DNA of 51,734 nucleotides from DASRQK01 sp964401685 (GTDB lineage: Bacteria; Bacteroidota; Bacteroidia; Sphingobacteriales; Sphingobacteriaceae), in the NCBI GenBank assembly GCA_964401685.1, contig CAYNZH010000016.1:1-51734 (forward strand). The letters run 5' to 3'. A program made the translations under genes and the position numbers. Of the stretch, positions 1-8,010 are shown piece after piece. Within the stretch, counting starts at the first letter, position 1; the number at the start of each line of letters is the position of its first letter. Under the pieces are notes generated by a model. It made no database searches, was not told the origin of the DNA, and was given only the letters and a program-made list of their open reading frames with translations.

Positions 1-1
1 C

Positions 2-475
2 TTAAGCGCAGAGCAGACTGGTTTTAAGCCTTTCACTGCCATCTCAATTGATACCAGGGGCATTGATTCTACCCAGACTATTTTTAGGGAAATACTGCTT
101 GCACCCGTGGAAAAAGAGGAAGTGGTGGTGCTGAGAAATATATATTTTGATTTTGATAAATCAGACATTCGCCCCGATGCTGCCCTGGAGCTGTCGAAAA
201 TTTTATCCTTTTTGCAAAGTGATCCCAGCATGCGGATTGAGTTGAGTGCTCACACGGATTCCCGGGGTTCTCAGGCCTATAATATGGCCTTGTCCCAGCG
301 TCGTGCCGATGCGGCCATCGCTTTCCTTACCGCTGGAGGGATTGACCCGAGCCGATTGGTTGCAAAGGGTTATGGATTTTCAAAATTGGCGAATCATTGC
401 GCACCCGGCGTCGAGTGTACAGAGGAGGAGCACCAGTTCAACAGAAGGGTAGAGTTCTTTATTATCAAGGACTGA
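2..475 (+). CDS. OmpA-family protein, C-terminal part (5' end outside window)
   Basis: The frame is open from the first bases of the window, so this is the 3' part (about 157 codons) of a longer gene; the GTG at 107 is probably internal. From about residue 35 it carries an OmpA C-terminal peptidoglycan-binding domain: the NIYFDFDKSDIRP strand, then SAHTDSRG, the NMALSQRRADA helix and a final NRRVEFFI strand. This domain anchors outer-membrane or periplasmic proteins to peptidoglycan. The residues before it could be the end of a carboxypeptidase-regulatory-like or beta-propeller region, as in many Bacteroidota OmpA proteins (TPR, PD40, CarboxypepD_reg, OmpA), but too little is visible to decide. 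It ends 14 bases before a convergent gene. Confidence 0.9.
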   Translation, partial: LSAEQTGFKPFTAISIDTRGIDSTQTIFREILLAPVEKEEVVVLRNIYFDFDKSDIRPDAALELSKILSFLQSDPSMRIELSAHTDSRGSQAYNMALSQRRADAAIAFLTAGGIDPSRLVAKGYGFSKLANHCAPGVECTEEEHQFNRRVEFFIIKD

Positions 476-489
476 TCTGTAAACGAATA

Positions 490-1341
490 TTAAGAGCGGG
501 CCGTGAATTCCTGAAGGGTGAATGTGTCCTTTAAGCGAATGCCACGGTCCGTTTTTTCTAAAGTACAACACTCAAATTGGGAGTCATGCTCCAGAAAAAG
601 GGTGTAATTGTCCCGAACCGCTTCGGCCCAGAACTTCTGGCGCTCATCCAGCGTTTCTAAAGGCCTGATATCGTAGCTCATTACGTAGGGAAGAGGTATA
701 TGTCCGACCGACGGGAGTAGATCCGCCATATATAGGAGCGTTTTCCCTTTATAGTTGATTTGTGGAAGCATCATCGCTTCGGTATGCCCGTTCACAAAAC
801 GCACGCTGATATTTTCGGTGAAACCAACTCCGTCTTTATGCTCGATAAATTTCAATTGTCCGCTTTGCTGAATGGGAAGGATGTTCTCCTTAAGGAAGGA
901 GGCCTTCTCGCGGGAGTTCGGATGAAGTGCCCAGTTCCAATGGGACTCATTGCTCCAGTAGGTTGCGTTTTTGAAGGCGGGTATAAGAATTTCACCTTCT
1001 TTACGAACAGCTCCGCCAACGTGATCGAAATGAAGATGTGTCAGAAACACGTCGGTAATGTCTTCCGCATCAAAACCATGCAGGGCTAGTGCGTCCTGAA
1101 CTGAGCGGGTTTCACGTCTATGGTAATGCTTAAAGAAGGATTCATCTTGCTTGTCCCCTAAACCTGTATCGATCAGGATCAAACGATTTCCGTCCTCAAT
1201 CAGCAGCAGTCGGGCTGCCCAGTTACAAAGGTTGTTTTCGTCCGGTGGATTGGTTCTCTGCCACAATACTTTAGGAACTACACCGAACATAGCACCTCCG
1301 TCCAACTTAAAAAACCCAGTATCTAAAGCGAACAAATTCAT
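490..1341 (-). CDS. MBL-fold metallo-hydrolase
   Basis: This 283-residue protein has the metallo-beta-lactamase fold signature HLHFDH at residues 102-107, preceded by the LILIDTGLG strand-loop near residue 54 and followed by NGHTEAM and MADLLPS, which should supply further metal ligands. Two-metal hydrolases of this subgroup include AHL lactonases and other esterases or lactonases, so a hydrolytic reaction is expected, but the substrate cannot be read from the sequence. There is no signal peptide, so it is probably cytoplasmic. It is convergent with the OmpA-domain gene and divergent from pckA. A TATCTTTA box at 1363-1370 on the minus strand, one base off the Bacteroidota -7 consensus, may be its promoter. 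Confidence 0.85.
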   Translation of the reverse strand: MNLFALDTGFFKLDGGAMFGVVPKVLWQRTNPPDENNLCNWAARLLLIEDGNRLILIDTGLGDKQDESFFKHYHRRETRSVQDALALHGFDAEDITDVFLTHLHFDHVGGAVRKEGEILIPAFKNATYWSNESHWNWALHPNSREKASFLKENILPIQQSGQLKFIEHKDGVGFTENISVRFVNGHTEAMMLPQINYKGKTLLYMADLLPSVGHIPLPYVMSYDIRPLETLDERQKFWAEAVRDNYTLFLEHDSQFECCTLEKTDRGIRLKDTFTLQEFTARS

Positions 1342-1457
1342 AGTTAGAAGCGTTTAAAAGGATAAAGATACGACAAACATGTCTAAATCGCTAAAACATA
1401 TTGGAATTCAACAGGTTGACTTAGTGTATTTGATACAATAAGTTGATTTTCAGTGCT

Positions 1458-1494
1458 TTTGTTTTACAAAAGCTGGAAATATTAGTTACATTTG
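1458..1494 (+). promoter_or_regulatory. Putative pckA promoter
   Basis: TACATTTG at 1487-1494 matches the Bacteroidota -7 consensus TAnnTTTG exactly. A TTTG at 1458-1461 lies 25 bases upstream, longer than the usual 19-21, so the -33 part is uncertain. The pckA ATG is 31 bases downstream of the box. Confidence 0.55.
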
Positions 1495-1525
1495 CACGCA
1501 TCGTATTTATGTAAATTCAATTTTA

Positions 1526-3142
1526 ATGGAAATGAGTTCAGAGAATCTAGGGTTACCCAATCTTGAATATTTGTCCATCCAACCACAAGGCGAAGTGTAT
1601 TATCAGAAAACAGTGGCCGAACTGGTTGAATTAGCACTCCGGAACGGAGAAGGAGTATTATCTGATACAGGTGCTTTGGCCGCTGATACAGGTAAATTTA
1701 CTGGACGCTCTCCGAAAGATCGTTTTATAGTAGAAGATGACCTCACAAAGGAAGCAGTTTGGTGGGGAAACATCAACCAACCTATTTCGCCCGACAACTA
1801 TAGTTTGTTGTTGGACAAAGTGACCAAGTATCTGGCCCAAAAGGATCTGTATGTACGGGATGCTTTTGCGGGAGCATCTGAGGAATACAGGATTTCTCTG
1901 CGCGTGATCACCGAATCGGCCTACCAGAGTGTATTTGTAAACAATATGTTTATCCGCCCGGACGAAGCCGACGATCAAGTGAGTCCCGAATGGACTATTT
2001 TGGCTGCTTCTGGTTTTACGATTGATGATCCTGAGCGCTATGGAGTGGTCAGTCCAAATTTTGTCCTGTTAAATTTTACGGAGAAAACAATCATCATCGC
2101 TGGAACGGGCTACACCGGAGAAATCAAAAAGGGCATCTTTTCTGTCCTGAACTTTATTCTTCCACTGCAAAAAAATGTCCTTTCAATGCATTGTTCCGCT
2201 AACACCAACAAAGAAGGGGAGACTGCGCTCTATTTTGGCCTTTCCGGGACAGGGAAAACCACGCTTTCAGCTGATAAGGAACGCATGCTCATAGGTGATG
2301 ACGAGCACGGATGGGACGAGCACGGTGTTTTTAACTTTGAAGGTGGTTGTTATGCGAAATGCGTTGGATTGGATCCTTTAAAGGAACCGGAAATTTATTC
2401 GGCTGTCAAATTTGGTGCTTTGCTTGAGAATATCAATTTCGTGCCCGGTACCAGGACACCGGATTATGAAAACATTGATAAGACTGAAAACACGCGTGTG
2501 GCTTATCCAATAGACCATATCGATAACATCGCTCCAGGAAGCATCGGGGGAGCACCCAAAAATATTTTCTTCCTGACCGCAGATGCATTCGGCGTTCTGC
2601 CCCCGGTTTCCAAGCTCACTGTTACACAAGCAATGTACCACTTCATTTCTGGATATACCGCAAAGGTTGCAGGGACAGAGGTTGGGATCAAAGAACCAAA
2701 GGCTGTGTTTTCCGCATGTTTTGGTGAAGCATTCTTGCCCCTGCATCCTGGACAGTATGCCGAATTACTAAGAGAAAAATTGATGTCTGGAACCATTAAC
2801 GTTTGGCTCATCAATACAGGTTGGGTAGCGGGTCCCTATGGGGTGGGTCGTCGGATCAAGCTCGCGTACACGCGGTCTATCATCAAGGCGGCGCTATGTG
2901 GACGGCTGGATGACGTCGCGTACAACACACATCCTGTTTTCGGGCTCTCTTATCCTACGAGTTGTCCTGAGGTGCCAGACAATGTGCTGGATCCCGTTTT
3001 AATGTGGGATAATAAGGATGTTTACTATACACAGGCCAACCAACTGGCACAATTATTCTTGGATAATTTCAAGAAGTTTGAAGATAATGTTAGTGATGAC
3101 GTAAAGCAGTCTTCACCGCAGGTTCTGGACGTAGTCCAATAA
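1526..3142 (+). CDS. pckA: Phosphoenolpyruvate carboxykinase (ATP)
   Basis: Converts oxaloacetate plus ATP to phosphoenolpyruvate plus CO2, the first committed step of gluconeogenesis, in the cytoplasm. The protein has 538 residues, close to the 540 of E. coli PckA. Visible signatures are GRSPKDRF (60-67, substrate-binding arginine), the P-loop GLSGTGKTT (238-246), the following IGDDEHGW metal/nucleotide region, and the NTGWVAGPYGVGRRI block towards the C-terminus. The P-loop with GTGKTT marks the ATP-dependent class rather than the GTP class. A second in-frame ATG two codons in is an equally possible start. With gapA, gpmI and tpiA in the same window this gives much of a gluconeogenic set, though not as one operon. 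Confidence 0.98.
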   Translation: MEMSSENLGLPNLEYLSIQPQGEVYYQKTVAELVELALRNGEGVLSDTGALAADTGKFTGRSPKDRFIVEDDLTKEAVWWGNINQPISPDNYSLLLDKVTKYLAQKDLYVRDAFAGASEEYRISLRVITESAYQSVFVNNMFIRPDEADDQVSPEWTILAASGFTIDDPERYGVVSPNFVLLNFTEKTIIIAGTGYTGEIKKGIFSVLNFILPLQKNVLSMHCSANTNKEGETALYFGLSGTGKTTLSADKERMLIGDDEHGWDEHGVFNFEGGCYAKCVGLDPLKEPEIYSAVKFGALLENINFVPGTRTPDYENIDKTENTRVAYPIDHIDNIAPGSIGGAPKNIFFLTADAFGVLPPVSKLTVTQAMYHFISGYTAKVAGTEVGIKEPKAVFSACFGEAFLPLHPGQYAELLREKLMSGTINVWLINTGWVAGPYGVGRRIKLAYTRSIIKAALCGRLDDVAYNTHPVFGLSYPTSCPEVPDNVLDPVLMWDNKDVYYTQANQLAQLFLDNFKKFEDNVSDDVKQSSPQVLDVVQ

Positions 3143-3150
3143 ATTGGCTG

Positions 3151-3221
3151 AACACCTTCGTTCTGTGTGGTTGGTTGCTCTCCGTTAGAAGCCGCTATCA
3201 TCGAGAACGAAGGTGTTTTTT
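3151..3221 (+). terminator. pckA terminator reaching into the convergent gene
   Basis: A perfect 14-bp inverted repeat (arms 3151-3164 and 3204-3217) with a long 39-base loop runs into a T6 tract ending at 3221. It is oriented to stop pckA transcription. The right arm lies inside the last codons of the convergent Gfo/Idh/MocA gene, so those codons double as terminator sequence. Confidence 0.7.
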
Positions 3222-4438
3222 GCTGTTTTCCACTTTCCTTTGGTGAAGTCCGGCACCTCTAGACGTTTGTTCCCTTCTTCAAGGGATTGTGTTGAAAGGG
3301 GGAATACCACGCTCATGATAGCCGAATCATAAACGTCAATAGGCGTTTGCTTTCCTTGTTTGACGGATTCTACAAAGGCATTAAATACAAACCAGTCCAT
3401 GCCACCGTGTCCTGCCCCAGCGGAGTCGCTTGCATGTTTTTTCCACAAGGGATGGTCGTATTTCTGAACCCACTCGTCCACCGGGTCCCAGCGATGGGCG
3501 GGGGACTTGCCTTCAATGTGAACTCCTTTAGCGACATCCATCCAGATTCCCCGGGTCCCCTGCACCCTGAATCCCAATGAATAGGGCCGCGGAAGGTGCG
3601 TATCATGGGTCAACATGATGGTCTCTCCATTGGCACAGTTGAGCATGGTTTGAGTGATGTCTCCATTCTTGTAATTGATTCGGGCGTTGGGATGGCCTGG
3701 AGATTGGCTCTCCACATAAGCGGCTAAGCCGCGGGCTTTGCTCGAAAAACTCACCAAATTTGTGATTCTGTTGCCCTTATTGATGTTCGCAAAGGGCATT
3801 ATCGGTCCTAGCCCATGGGTGGGATAGAGATCACCGTCTCGGTCTATGTTGTACTGGGTGCGCCACTGGGCTTCACTCATCGCATTGGGCCCAAACTCCA
3901 CTCCGCCACCATAGGGTTGTTTGCCATTGTTGAAGAGTACTTCCCTCAGATCATGCTGGTATCCCCCCTCCAGATGAAGCAATTCGCCGAACAAACCCTG
4001 CCTATGCATATTCAACATCGCCATGACGTCCCGTCGGTAACAGACATTTTCCAAGGTCATATAGGGCATTCCGGTTTGCTCGGATGTGTTTACCACTTCC
4101 CAATGATCCTCTACGCTNNNNNNNNNNNNNNNNNNNNNNNNNNNNNNNNNNNNNNNNNNNNNNNNNNNNNNNNNNNNNNNNNNNNNNNNNNNNNNNNNNN
4201 NNNNNNNNNNNNNNNNNTCACAGATTGCTACAATGTCGATGTCTTCCCTCCTGAGCGCTAATGCCAGGTGGTTACGACCCCTCAATCCGACGCCGATAAA
4301 CCCCAATCTTACTTTATCCACGGGAGCCCGAGTAGAAGTATTCAACAAAATTTTCGAAAGAGCCGAAGCCTCCGTGGTTGCGCTCAATCCTGCTGCAGCG
4401 ACCAAAGAACTGTTCCTGATAAAATTCCTTCTATCCAT
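3185..4438 (-). CDS. Gfo/Idh/MocA-family protein, GH109-like, Tat-exported (interrupted by assembly gap)
   Basis: The start is taken at the ATG giving MDRRNFIRN, a twin-arginine signal followed by a hydrophobic Ala-rich stretch; upstream in-frame codons do not resemble the family. After the signal comes a Rossmann NAD-binding start (LGFIGVGLRGRNHLALAL) ending in VAIC, then 100 Ns, then DHWEVVNTSEQTG, the ENVCYRRDVM segment, and the C-terminal domain with EAQWRTQY and YPTHGLGP. These later blocks resemble the glycoside hydrolase 109 branch of the family, which removes alpha-N-acetylgalactosamine by an NAD-dependent mechanism; other oxidoreductases in this family look similar, so the substrate is inferred. 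The gene is probably periplasmic. It is divergent from a hexosamine-kinase-like gene, 51 bases away. Confidence 0.85.
   Translation of the reverse strand: MDRRNFIRNSSLVAAAGLSATTEASALSKILLNTSTRAPVDKVRLGFIGVGLRGRNHLALALRREDIDIVAICXXXXXXXXXXXXXXXXXXXXXXXXXXXXXXXXXXSVEDHWEVVNTSEQTGMPYMTLENVCYRRDVMAMLNMHRQGLFGELLHLEGGYQHDLREVLFNNGKQPYGGGVEFGPNAMSEAQWRTQYNIDRDGDLYPTHGLGPIMPFANINKGNRITNLVSFSSKARGLAAYVESQSPGHPNARINYKNGDITQTMLNCANGETIMLTHDTHLPRPYSLGFRVQGTRGIWMDVAKGVHIEGKSPAHRWDPVDEWVQKYDHPLWKKHASDSAGAGHGGMDWFVFNAFVESVKQGKQTPIDVYDSAIMSVVFPLSTQSLEEGNKRLEVPDFTKGKWKTAKNTFVLDDSGF
4118..4217. other. Assembly gap of exactly 100 N
   Basis: One hundred Ns lie inside the coding region of the Gfo/Idh/MocA gene. 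A round 100 is the usual scaffold placeholder for unknown length. The missing DNA should encode the rest of the Rossmann domain. Confidence 0.98.
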
Positions 4439-4489
4439 GATTTTGCGTTTATTTCGCAATATATGTAATTTTTTATTTAAATTGCCACT

Positions 4490-5620
4490 ATGCTGAGAAT
4501 AGCTGAATTGCATGATATAGCCGCTCGTTTTGCGTTTAACGCGGATATTGACGCGATTAAAGCGCATGGCGATGGGCATATTCACGATACTTTCCTTGTT
4601 CGAACCGTGCCTCCGGGAAAACGCTTTATTTTGCAGAAAATCAATCAACATGTGTTTCCTGATATTGAAGGGATAATGGCCAATATGAGCCTTGTGGTCG
4701 AGCACATGCGAGAAAAACTGGCCTTGGATCGCATTGCAAAATATCCCATTTCTGAGCGCTGGCGCTTATTGGAAATTATTCCAACCTGTAAAGGGGAACG
4801 CTTTTACTCGCATACAGATGGCAGCTCATGGAGAATGTTCCCCTTTATCGAGGGCGCGAAAGACATGTCGGATCGTATTACCAGCACAGATGAAGCAGCG
4901 GGGATAGGGGAGGCCATCGCCTTTTTCCATTTCTTGGCAAGCGATCTTGATCCGGGAGATTTTCTAGAGGTTCTCCGAGATTTTCATCACCTCGGAAAAC
5001 GGATCATACAACTGGAGAAGACGGTGAGCGCGGACATGCACCGGCGACTGGCCTCTGTGGATACAGAGCTGGAATTTATCCGCGCCAGGAAGTCCGCTAT
5101 GATGACCTTGCAGCAGCAACGGGAGAACGGTACTTTACCGGTCAGAGTTACGCACAATGATACCAAATTCAACAACATGATGTTGAATGACAACGATCAG
5201 GCTATCAGTGTCATCGATTTAGATACGATTATGCCTGGACTGATAGCTTATGATGTTGGCGATGCCGTCCGGACCTTGATCAATGAGGCCGTCGAAGATG
5301 AAGCCGATGTAGACAAGATCCGTTTAAATATGGACTATTTTAGTTCTTTTATAAATGCTTATGCCGGAATTGCCAGAGAATTTATCGAGCCCGCGGAAAT
5401 AGAGTCACTTATAGAAGGTATACTCATGTTGCCCTTTATTCAGGCTACTCGATTTTTGACGGATTACCTACAAGGAGACACCTACTTTAAAATTGCTCAC
5501 CCTGCGCATAATCTGCAGCGGTGCAGGGCTCAGATTCAATTGGTCAGGGAGTTGGAGAATCACCAATCACTCCTAAAGCACACTATATTTGCTGCATTTG
5601 CCAAGGAAAATCTATTATGA
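4490..5620 (+). CDS. Phosphotransferase (APH fold), N-acetylhexosamine 1-kinase-like
   Basis: A 376-residue protein of the aminoglycoside-phosphotransferase/choline-kinase fold. The N-lobe has the glycine-rich GDGHIHDTF segment (about 27-35) and the ATP-binding lysine in ILQKIN (about 50). The catalytic loop THNDTKFNN puts the general base at D224, and VIDLDTIMPG (241-250) gives the metal-binding D243. HNDTK(F/L)NN and IDLDTxMPGL are typical of the NahK/LnpB group, which phosphorylates GlcNAc or GalNAc at C1 with ATP. That activity is inferred; the family also contains kinases of other sugars and choline. It is cytoplasmic, lies divergent from the GH109-like gene and upstream of rpmE2 and the GlmU-like gene, which suggests amino-sugar salvage. 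Confidence 0.85.
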   Translation: MLRIAELHDIAARFAFNADIDAIKAHGDGHIHDTFLVRTVPPGKRFILQKINQHVFPDIEGIMANMSLVVEHMREKLALDRIAKYPISERWRLLEIIPTCKGERFYSHTDGSSWRMFPFIEGAKDMSDRITSTDEAAGIGEAIAFFHFLASDLDPGDFLEVLRDFHHLGKRIIQLEKTVSADMHRRLASVDTELEFIRARKSAMMTLQQQRENGTLPVRVTHNDTKFNNMMLNDNDQAISVIDLDTIMPGLIAYDVGDAVRTLINEAVEDEADVDKIRLNMDYFSSFINAYAGIAREFIEPAEIESLIEGILMLPFIQATRFLTDYLQGDTYFKIAHPAHNLQRCRAQIQLVRELENHQSLLKHTIFAAFAKENLL

Positions 5621-5652
5621 TTTTGATAATTGGAAAACAATGGTTATTTTTG
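5621..5652 (+). promoter_or_regulatory. rpmE2 promoter
   Basis: TTTTG at 5621-5625, a 19-base spacer and TATTTTTG at 5645-5652 match the Bacteroidota consensus in both boxes and in spacing. The rpmE2 ATG follows 30 bases later. The box directly abuts the stop of the upstream kinase gene, so rpmE2 has its own promoter. Confidence 0.8.
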
Positions 5653-5682
5653 CAATCTGAAACGTAAAAACGACAAGAAGAA

Positions 5683-5931
5683 ATGAAAAAAGATTTGCAT
5701 CCATCAAACTACCGGTTAGTGGTTTTCAAAGATATGTCCAATGAATATGCTTTTTTGACGAAGTCATGCATTGAGTCCAAGGAATCAATCACCTGGGAAG
5801 ATGGTAACGAATATCCGTTGGTAAAATTGGAGATTTCACACACTTCACATCCATTCTATACTGGAAAAATGAAGTTGGTGGATACAGCGGGTCGTATCGA
5901 CAAATTCCGTACACGTTACGCGAAGAAATAA
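5683..5931 (+). CDS. rpmE2: 50S ribosomal protein L31 type B
   Basis: An 82-residue basic protein starting MKKDLHPSNYRLVVFKD with the SHTSHPFYTGK block and the FRTRY C-terminal motif of type B L31. It binds the large ribosomal subunit near the inter-subunit bridge with the 30S head. It lacks the CxxC zinc-binding cysteines of the zinc form of L31 (only one Cys, near residue 28), as expected for the zinc-independent type. It has its own promoter and a strong terminator, so it is probably a single-gene transcript. Confidence 0.97.
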   Translation: MKKDLHPSNYRLVVFKDMSNEYAFLTKSCIESKESITWEDGNEYPLVKLEISHTSHPFYTGKMKLVDTAGRIDKFRTRYAKK

Positions 5932-5970
5932 ATCTCCCGCACCTATTGGTGTTCATGAGATGTTTTTAAT

Positions 5971-6006
5971 AAAAGAGTCCTGTTATTGCAGGACTCTTTT
6001 TATTTT
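5971..6006 (+). terminator. Rho-independent terminator of rpmE2
   Basis: A perfect 12-bp stem (arms 5971-5982 and 5989-6000) around the loop TTATTG, followed by a T-rich tail. It lies 39 bases after the rpmE2 stop and just before the GlmU-like gene. Confidence 0.9.
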
Positions 6007-6022
6007 ATGCTAAATTTACACC

Positions 6023-7237
6023 ATGATGCAGATCATATTGGTAGATTTGGATAGGTCGGCCAGGCGACGCCTATTTCCTTTGACCCTGACCCGACCCTTG
6101 TTTGACTTGAGGGTGGGGATTTTGACCATAAAAGAAAAGTGGAAAAAAGCATTCGGTGGGGAGATTGCTTGCATCACCGAGCCTTACCTGGCGCCGCACT
6201 TCGGAAGATCAGTTCATCCGGCCACGACAAGCTTTGTTTTGATCAGAGAAGGATTGTGTCCCAACGATGCCCTGATAGAGCGGATCAAAAACTTGAAAGC
6301 AGGGCAGGGGCTAAAAGGAGCTGCAGGGCCAATGATCCTTAAAGTGGATAAAGCCGGGTTCGATTCGTGGTTTTTGAGGGACGACGCCGCCGAGTTTGAT
6401 TTCGACTGGGATTCTGCGGCATCGGGCTTCCCCCTTGATCCGCTTGATGAGTTCACACAAATAGTATTTCCCGAGGATATCTTTCTGGAAAACGGAAAGC
6501 AGATTGCGTATGATTTTGATGTGCTGACCAAGGGTCGGATCTCTGCGCCTTTGCACCCGAGCAACACCGTGATAGGGGACAGAGTCTTCGCGGAGGATGG
6601 TGCAACAGCGATGCATAGTACACTGAACTCGGAAACCGGGCCGATTTACCTTGGAGCAGGCAGCGAGATCTGGGAAGGTTGCATGATCAGGGGGCCGTTT
6701 GCTTTGGGAGAGAATAGTCAAGTCAAGATGGGCGCAAAGATTTATCCCAACGTGACTGTCGGGCCTTATTCCCGAGTGGCAGGCGAGATCAACACCTCAG
6801 TCATATGGGGATTTTCGGCAAAGGGGCACGAAGGGTATATGGGAAACTCGGTCGTCGGTGCCTGGTGCAACTGGGGGGCAGGGACGAATAATTCCAATAT
6901 GAAAAACAATTATGGAGCGATCCGACTCTATGATTACGAAACGCAGGGATACAGAAATACTGCCCTGCAATTTTGCGGCACCATAATGGGCGATCATGTC
7001 AAGACCGCTATTCAGACGCCCCTGAACTCCGGCACCGTCGTGGGGACTGGGGCACAAATTGCATGCACCGGATTCCCGCCAAAATGGGTGCCTCAATTTA
7101 CCTGGAATGTGGACGAGACCTACGAGCTAGAGAAATTTTTGAAAGCGGCGCAAATGGCATACACACAGAAGGGACAAACTTTCCAGGAGATGGAAAAGCA
7201 AATATTGATTTACCTTTACAAGAATAAATTATTATGA
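6023..7237 (+). CDS. GlmU-like putative sugar nucleotidyltransferase
   Basis: This 404-residue protein resembles the NTP_transf_4/GlmU-like family common in Bacteroidota. Roughly residues 1-150 form a degenerate nucleotidyltransferase-type domain (start IILVDLDRSARRRLFPLTL instead of the classical GxGxRM loop), and about 190-375 form a left-handed beta-helix of hexapeptide-like turns (for example IYLGAGSEIWEGCMIRG and GAKIYPNVTVGP). By analogy with GlmU it would make a UDP-sugar from a sugar 1-phosphate, but the divergent first loop leaves the reaction open. Two ATGs lie in tandem at 6023 and 6026. A TAAATTTA box at 6011-6018 (one mismatch) may be its promoter. Its stop overlaps the tpiA start (ATGA), so the two are translationally coupled. 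Confidence 0.82.
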   Translation: MMQIILVDLDRSARRRLFPLTLTRPLFDLRVGILTIKEKWKKAFGGEIACITEPYLAPHFGRSVHPATTSFVLIREGLCPNDALIERIKNLKAGQGLKGAAGPMILKVDKAGFDSWFLRDDAAEFDFDWDSAASGFPLDPLDEFTQIVFPEDIFLENGKQIAYDFDVLTKGRISAPLHPSNTVIGDRVFAEDGATAMHSTLNSETGPIYLGAGSEIWEGCMIRGPFALGENSQVKMGAKIYPNVTVGPYSRVAGEINTSVIWGFSAKGHEGYMGNSVVGAWCNWGAGTNNSNMKNNYGAIRLYDYETQGYRNTALQFCGTIMGDHVKTAIQTPLNSGTVVGTGAQIACTGFPPKWVPQFTWNVDETYELEKFLKAAQMAYTQKGQTFQEMEKQILIYLYKNKLL

Positions 7238-8010
7238 GAAAACGCATTGTAGCAGGCAATTGGAAGATGAACCTCACTCATTATGAGGGTGTATCTCTTT
7301 TTTCTGAAATTGTACATATGGCGAAGGACGAATTGCGCGATTCGACAGAGCTGATTGTATGTGTTCCTTTTATTCACTTGCACAGCCTTGTGCAACTTGC
7401 AAAAGCCAATCCACGGTTGGCCGTGGGCGCTCAAAATATTTATCATGAAAACGCAGGCGCTTTTACCGGCGAAATATCGGCCGCTCAGGTCGCATCAACC
7501 GGCGCGGAGTACGTTATTATCGGGCATTCGGAACGACGCATGTATTTTCAGGAAGATGGATTTCAATTGGCCAAAAAAATAGACATTGCGCTTGAAGCGG
7601 GCCTGAAAGTGATTTTCTGTATTGGTGAATCGCTGGATGAAAGGGAATCAGGAGATTTTTTAGCCCTCCTGTCAGCGCAGCTCGAAGAGGGTATCGGACA
7701 TCTGTCTGCTGAGCAGCTAGAGCGGGTCGTCCTCGCATACGAGCCCGTTTGGGCAATTGGCACAGGGAGAACAGCCTCCCCAGAGCAGGCTCAGGAAGTG
7801 CATGCACACCTGAGGGAAAAACTTGCAAGAATGTTTCACCAGGAAGCGGCCCAAGCAACAAGCATTTTGTATGGAGGAAGTTGCAACCGAGAAAATGCTG
7901 CGGCCCTTTTTGCTCAAAAAGATATAGATGGTGGCCTGATAGGCGGTGCCTCCCTAAAATCCAGGGACTTTGTAGAAATTGCAAAAATAAATCAGCAAGC
8001 AAAGCGATGA
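7234..8010 (+). CDS. tpiA: Triosephosphate isomerase
   Basis: Interconverts dihydroxyacetone phosphate and glyceraldehyde 3-phosphate in glycolysis and gluconeogenesis. The 258-residue length is normal. The catalytic residues are visible: K11 in GNWKMN, H98 in VIIGHSERR, E170 in AYEPVWAIGTG, and the phosphate-binding GGSCNREN and GLIGGASL loops near the C-terminus. It overlaps the GlmU-like gene at ATGA and the next gene, prmA, in the same way, so the three form one coupled operon. Confidence 0.98.
   Translation: MRKRIVAGNWKMNLTHYEGVSLFSEIVHMAKDELRDSTELIVCVPFIHLHSLVQLAKANPRLAVGAQNIYHENAGAFTGEISAAQVASTGAEYVIIGHSERRMYFQEDGFQLAKKIDIALEAGLKVIFCIGESLDERESGDFLALLSAQLEEGIGHLSAEQLERVVLAYEPVWAIGTGRTASPEQAQEVHAHLREKLARMFHQEAAQATSILYGGSCNRENAAALFAQKDIDGGLIGGASLKSRDFVEIAKINQQAKR

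Noticed and set aside
4439..4705. Longer N-terminus for the Gfo/Idh/MocA gene
   Set aside because: The extension overlaps the divergent kinase gene, and the Tat signal begins at the ATG at 4438.
7749..8006. In-frame extension of prmA upstream through tpiA
   Set aside because: The extension reads through tpiA in another frame and has no PrmA resemblance; the ATG at 8007 overlaps the tpiA stop in the usual ATGA manner.
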